DNA from: Gnetum montanum
Taxonomy: Eukaryota; Streptophyta; Gnetopsida; Gnetales; Gnetaceae
Assembly: GCA_015680685.1 (NCBI GenBank)
Contig: MNCI01017909.1
Location: forward strand, 1,009,564-1,073,563
Length of the DNA: 64,000 bases
Reading direction: 5' to 3'
Shown piece after piece: positions 59,323-64,000 of the stretch. The notes under the pieces were generated by a model. That model was given only the letters and a program-made list of their open reading frames with translations. It was not told the DNA's origin and searched no databases. Each line of letters begins with the position of its first letter. Position 1 is the stretch's first letter. The position numbers were made by a program, and so were the translations under genes.

Positions 59323-59690
59323 ATGGGACAGTGATGGACTGGTCAGCCAACTCTAGATGGATGTTGCTCTTTTTTAATGGAGGCAGGTTCCAGGCCTTGT
59401 ACATTTCTTGAGAAATCAAGTTGACACCGGAACCTGAATCTAAAAGAGGCTTGCACGACACATTTCCAGTGATTTGTAAGTATATCAGAGGACTCCCAAG
59501 ATCAGAGAATTTCCTAGGAAGGTGGACAACTTTGATCCAATCAGTGACAACATGTGTTAGCATGATCGTATGTGTTGAGTGCGGTGGTTGAGTTGAAGGA
59601 GGCTCTGAAGTTTTGATTGATAGTGAGGCATCTAAGGAATCAGCCACTTGTGATTACAAGGGCTTGGTTGGACTTTTGGTTCTAAAGAAA
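59322..59690 (-). pseudogene. Gypsy protease, truncated
   Basis: 59647-59312 encodes VTDWIKVVHLPRKFSDLGSP, then LLDSGSGVNLISQEM with an intact active-site loop and ADQSITVPL, after which the sequence crosses the deletion junction. The rest of the retropepsin, including the GRPWL block, is absent. It matches the copy at 37080-37310 closely. Confidence 0.8.
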
Positions 59691-62180
59691 GGTCTTTACT
59701 TCATGTGGTTGTTGGAACCAATAGTAGGTTGAGAGTTAACAACCCTTGTGCTGTTACGTTGCTGTGGTTGGGTAGGGAATTCACCTTGCATCGTGGAAGC
59801 AGGTGGTAGTGGAGCTATTGGTGAAAAAGCTTGTAGAATATCATCTCTAGAAGAGGGAGTCCCATAATACTCATAGGCTTGGTAGTGAGGTTGAGGAGGG
59901 ACGTGACTAGTAGAGTCATGTGGGGAGATTGGCTGCTGCACATAATATCCATATAGGTCAGGTTGTCAGTAAGGATACTATTGCCTTGGTGGTAGTATTC
60001 CCCATGATTGTGAATGCTACCACTATTAATATTGCTCAATCGGTTGTGGTGGAGTTCCATTAAGATAATATGTTAAGGGTTGGTGGAATTGCCTTGGGTT
60101 ACCTTGAGGATAAGGTAACCTTCAGGGTGTTTGCCTTTTGTTTAATCGTGGGTTGAGTGCATACACCTTAGACTACTACAGATGTGGGATTATAGGGCAA
60201 CATGCCTTAGGATGGTCATATTGACATATCTCACATTCACTATCATTATCTGTTTCCAAATCCACAACCTCTTGAATGATGGAAACTTTGCCCTTACCCT
60301 TGCTACGTGCATGTTCAACTTTTCTTTTTTTTTCTTTTTTTGCTATCACTACCTTACTCTCTAGACTCCTCTACTATTTTAAGAATAGTTTGAAATCTAT
60401 TGTCTAGGTAATCCCAAATTTTTTCTACCTTTACTAAAACTTCTGATGTCATCTTTTGGATAGGAAAAGTTTTCTTATTCACCATCTCTTTGAGTGGTGA
60501 ATCTTCTTCATCTTCACAAAATCTTACTCCCCTCTTTTGGAGGGAAGGATCTCAATTATACTCTTCCGCACTTTCTCTCTTCCGTAGCTCACCTTCTTGC
60601 TTAGCAAATTACTCCAATAGTCTTTGAATTTGATGGGACCTAAGCTCAGATAGTCTCCCTTGGGCATAAGTCCCAAGGGTTCTTCTCGTTTCATGCGTAA
60701 GCCCATCCATGAGATGGCACAATTGATCCCTTTGTGAATAACCATGGCCAGGACAATGATGTAACAGTGCATAATATCAGCCCATAGTAGCATCCAAGGG
60801 TTCATGTCCTCATTGTTTCTAGCCTTGGATTTGCCTTCGCAAGTTAGACACTCGGGAGTATGTTTGGTACTTGTCATTAAATAGTTCTAACATCGTACTC
60901 CACCTACGAATGGATTTCAATTCTAAAGACTAGTACGAGCTTTCTACTTCTTTAACTAGTGTCCATGGAAAAAACTTAAGTTTTTTCCATTCATTCTCTA
61001 TATTTTGTAAGGCACACGCATCATGGAATGCTTGTAAGTGATTTTGAGGATCAGCGTTGTATCCTCCTTCAAATTGTGGGATATTTTTCATATCTAATCT
61101 CTTGATCCTACTATCTTTCTGGTGCCTTGTTGGAATTCCAACAGCCTCAGTTATGTGCAACATACTTCGAGTAGCGAGTAGGGGTTCATCGTGATCGTCT
61201 CGTCCATGGTGTCTATGATGCCTACATTGTTTCCTACTCTCCCTTCTTCTATGTCGTGACTCTCTAGAGTGCCCTTGTCCCCTTTCCTGGTTGTTTTATC
61301 TATGACTTCCACTTTGCCTACCTTCATCCCCATGGTCTTTTTCTTTATGACCACGTTCAAATATTGAAGGAGACAGTGAAGGAGATGATGAAGGTGAAGA
61401 AGAAGGAGAACCTTCACCATGATGGTGTCTGCTACCTTCTCTTCTGTAGTCTTGGCCCCGATCGAGATTGCGATCAGAATGTTCACCTTTATCATGAGTT
61501 CATGTCCCTTTTTTGGACCCTTTGTGCTTGTGGGTATCAGGACCTAGGTTATGAATAGTAGAATGAAGGTCTTGATACACAACCCCTTGGCCAAAGTCAA
61601 GGGGAGGAACATTGTTGTGTGGACGACTTCCTGAGGTAGGTTCACTACCCTCATTTTTGCTTAAGACATGTGGGGCATCCACTTACCTTTCAAAGACTTA
61701 TGATGTCTCTCCTATTGCAAGTCCCTTTGACGTTGTGCCTCTGTGGGATGGTATTCTCTCGAGTCATGGTCTTACACAACGTATTTTTCTTGTAAGTGCA
61801 TCATGCCAATTCGTGTGAGAGGACAAAGAATCATGCTCGGGATTGAACAATCGGGAGGTAACACTATGTTACCTTCTAAGTCTCACCAACGTAATTGTTC
61901 CTGTTGATGGAGGATAAAGATGAAGTCTAGTATATACTCATCAGGATGAATATATCCCACTCGAACTTGTTGAGGGACTGGCAGATCAACGTCATGTGTA
62001 TTACGCTACTGATTGTTTCCTATTTCAGATTTAGGTAATTAGGCACTTTTGTATGAAGAAGGAGACATATTTTTCTATTCAGTGTGCAATGTACTCTTGT
62101 TTATTATTTCCTCAATCAACCCTAAGGGTTCATTCCAACAATGTGAATGATTTCCTATGTTCTAGTTAGTGCACAAACAA
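59691..62180 (-). pseudogene. Gypsy gag, decayed
   Basis: Pieces on the minus strand in order: 61682-61500 and 61495-61151 (Arg/Ser/Lys/Met linker), 61163-60930 (MLHITEAVGIPTRHQKDSRI, PQFEGGYNADPQNHLQAFH), 60877-60524 (core), 60060-59696 (Pro/Gln/Tyr-rich tail with PQPHYQAYEYYG). They line up with 34624-36960. At positions equal to the stops 35412, 35535 and 36648 of that copy this one keeps sense codons, while it has its own stops elsewhere. Confidence 0.8.
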
Positions 62181-62185
62181 CCAAG

Positions 62186-62203
62186 TCCCCAACAACGGTG
62201 CCA
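62186..62203 (-). other. Gypsy primer-binding site
   Basis: On the minus strand TGGCACCGTTGTTGGGGA, one base after the LTR end. It differs from the plant tRNA-Asp PBS TGGCGCCGTTGCCGGGGA by three transitions, two of them at CpG. This PBS type is characteristic of Ogre/Tat/Athila gypsy elements. Confidence 0.8.
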
Positions 62204-62204
62204 A

Positions 62205-63104
62205 TGATGAGCGACGAGGTACCCCTACGCTCAACCATACAAATACAAGTGTTTCATGCACGATCCGGTTGAATTCTAAGGACTAAGTGCCTATGTGCCT
62301 TTGTGAAACAAGGACGAGTTGGTTGATTGTTATCTTCCCAAACTTACTTGTATGTCATGATTATATGGTTAAGTAAGTTTGAGGCATATGATTTTTATAG
62401 CTTTTATGTTTTTATGTCCTGCTGCTAATAAGGGAGGAGAGAGAGAGATAACTAAGTGACTAATTTAAATTAACTACTGATTAACTAGGATTTAAACTAA
62501 TCCTAACACTAGTATCCATTCTCACTTGTCGTACACATCCTGAACCAGCACAACACTATTGGGATTACCAAACGCTAATTGTTACTGGGTTACCAAGTGT
62601 TACATGCATGCTCAAAGTGATCGTACTATACGTGCTAATAACAAAAATGAAGTGCATAAAATAAAATAAAATAAATGTAGAAGAAAATAAAATAAAAGAA
62701 ATGAGCAAGAAAACAAATCTCAAGTGCTGTAAGGATGAATCCAAGAGCTTGTCTTTATTGCCATACACAAGGTGTTCTTAGGTACACAATCCTCGAATAA
62801 AGATTCGTCCACACTTAGAACTCCTGCTGCAGGCACTTGGAAAATGCTCTAACTATAAAATTTTCGCTACTTGACTCCTAAAAGACTTCCCTTGAAAGAC
62901 TTCCTTCCAAGACTTCTTCCCTATATTGTGCGCCTAGGCACTGTATTTAGAGGCTTGGGAGCAACTAGTCTAATAATTAGAAAAACTGCCACTCTAATTT
63001 TAGAGAAACTGCCACTCTAATTTTAGAGAAACTACCACTTTAATAATTAGAAAAACTGCCACTCAAATAATTAGAATAAACCACCAAAGTAATCGCTCTC
63101 ATCA
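62205..63104 (-). repeat. 5' LTR of the deleted gypsy element
   Basis: Complete 900-bp LTR, TGATGAGCGACGAGGTACCC to CTCTCATCA. Near the right end TTTTAGAGAAACTGCCACTC and TAATTAGAAAAACTGCCACT are repeated several times (62970-63065). Confidence 0.85.
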
Positions 63105-64000
63105 ATTATCCTACAAAAAACTAACTTTCTTAGATGTGTAACATGCTATAAATCTATCAAAAGGCTAAAATACAATGGCTAATAGCTAGACACAATTGCC
63201 TCATCATGTACCTCAACAGTGTTTAATACCAGTGAAACTCTCTAAATTGGTAATTAGTAAACCAAACATGAAGAACCTTGTCATCTTGTAAATGTGGAGC
63301 AACTAGAATTGGACAAATTATTTAACCCATTCAAAATTACCAAATTTAGACCTTGACCCCAATCCAACAAATGTTTATTTTTATGATTGACTTTTGTGTC
63401 TTGAGGGAACCTTTTCCACTCTACATTATTCTCACATTCTAAATATCCTTGCTGATTTCAAAAGCTTACTAGGCTTTGTTCAAGTCTAACCCTTGCATTT
63501 AAATCCCCAAAAATGCAAATTTTTCCTATTTAAGCATAAGTAGCAATATTCATCCAAAGGCTTTCAAAAGGAAAGTCCTTTGACAAATTTTCTTTATCAT
63601 AAAAAGTAGTTACTTGAGAAGCAAAATAATAAAAACCTAAGAAAACATTGATCTTTTCATGAGCTACTCTAATCCAAACATATCGCTTGTATTCATATAC
63701 TTTTTAACTATTATACATTATTATATAGTATTGAGAATTAGTACAATGAGGCCACCAAAAGGTCTTCAACATTCACTTTTTTCTTATAAAGAAAAGAAAA
63801 AGATTGAAAACCTAAACATAAAAGCTCACTAGAGTCATTCTCATGCCACATTTCAGCAACCCTAAAGACATCAAATTTACTGAAGAAAAAAAAATAGCAT
63901 GCAAACTAATATGTTTACTTGCTATAGAGCCATCAATATTCAAAAACTCACAACGCAGAAATTTTAATCCATATTTACTATCTTTGATACCTACAACATA
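63105..64000 (-). pseudogene. LINE endonuclease domain, decayed (upstream half of the split LINE)
   Basis: Begins with the second ATTAT copy. Minus-strand strings near 63530-63330 read ICIFGDLNARV, the GDFNA-R motif of the APE-type endonuclease, then LLDWGQGLNLVILNGLNN (family LL--C---NL-ILNG). Further upstream, about 63960-63880, LRCEFLNIDGSI fits the start of the endonuclease domain. It continues beyond the window. Stops are present throughout. Confidence 0.7.

Larger units (their letters stand above)
58525..63104 (-). mobile_element. Internally deleted gypsy element
   Basis: Two LTRs (58525-59322, truncated, and 62205-63104, 900 bp) enclose only a PBS, gag and the beginning of protease. 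A single deletion removed the inner end of the 3' LTR, the 3' ORF, integrase, RT/RNase H and most of protease, joining LTR to protease near 59322. The ends are flanked by ATTAT, so the element inserted as a unit and probably lost its middle afterwards. It lies inside a minus-strand LINE. Confidence 0.9.

Noticed and set aside
1-64000. CRISPR arrays, operons, riboswitches or other prokaryotic systems
   Set aside because: Introns, LTR elements, LINEs and plant gene families show a plant nuclear genome; no short regularly spaced repeats with unique spacers occur.
1-64000. tRNA or rRNA genes
   Set aside because: No cloverleaf with A and B boxes or rRNA core sequence was recognised; the tRNA-like strings are retrotransposon primer-binding sites.

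Overview
The window reads as a retrotransposon-rich stretch of a plant nuclear genome. It is AT-rich and almost every recognisable coding segment is a decayed transposable element. Nested Ty3/gypsy, Ty1/copia and LINE copies occupy most of it, and the only extensive host gene is one four-exon SABATH-type methyltransferase. Element density, advanced decay and the kinds of elements would fit a large gymnosperm-like genome. The species cannot be fixed from sequence alone, so that is inference. There are no prokaryotic operons and no convincing RNA genes. A 584-base run of N (34040-34623) and a single N between two identical 44-bp blocks (32249) show it is a draft assembly.

Layout. 1-2292: 3' end of a plus-strand gypsy element (coiled-coil 3' ORF plus LTR). 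2293-16430: a nearly complete minus-strand gypsy element of the same superfamily group (LTR, degenerate tRNA-Asp-like PBS, gag, protease, RT/RNase H, integrase, then a coiled-coil ORF and the second LTR), interrupted by a solo LTR at 9323-10199 with perfect 5-bp target duplications. 17040-18945: 5' part of a plus-strand copia element whose leader carries about ten copies of a CCATGACTCATGG-like motif. 18945-22636: unassigned DNA with a promoter-like module repeated in both orientations and a GC-rich patch holding a class III peroxidase signature. 22637-27495: a complete but dead minus-strand copia element with two 365-bp LTRs. 27568-27860: a broken RRM exon resembling CID8-type PABP-interacting proteins. 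28150-30784: gag remnant. 30785-33553: minus-strand gypsy LTR and coiled-coil ORF. 33554-37900: a less diverged plus-strand gypsy 5' half (LTR, gag, protease).

38780-43600: two minisatellite blocks, then the SABATH methyltransferase locus (exons 40306-40431, 40992-41438, 42258-42533, 42869-43231). It has a TATA box and good splice sites but carries an in-frame TGA in exon 2 and a degraded SAM-contact motif, so it is probably a recent pseudogene. 44669-50000: more gypsy LTR pieces and two plus-strand LINE fragments. 51120-55010: a minus-strand plant L1-type LINE. 57300-64000: another minus-strand LINE split by a 4.6-kb internally deleted gypsy element (58525-63104) with perfect ATTAT target duplications.

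The gypsy copies share LTRs bounded by TGATGA...TCATCA, a PBS close to that used by Ogre/Tat/Athila elements, a gag-protease frame, and a long coiled-coil ORF beyond integrase. This family, and the order of nested insertions, is the unifying theme of the window.
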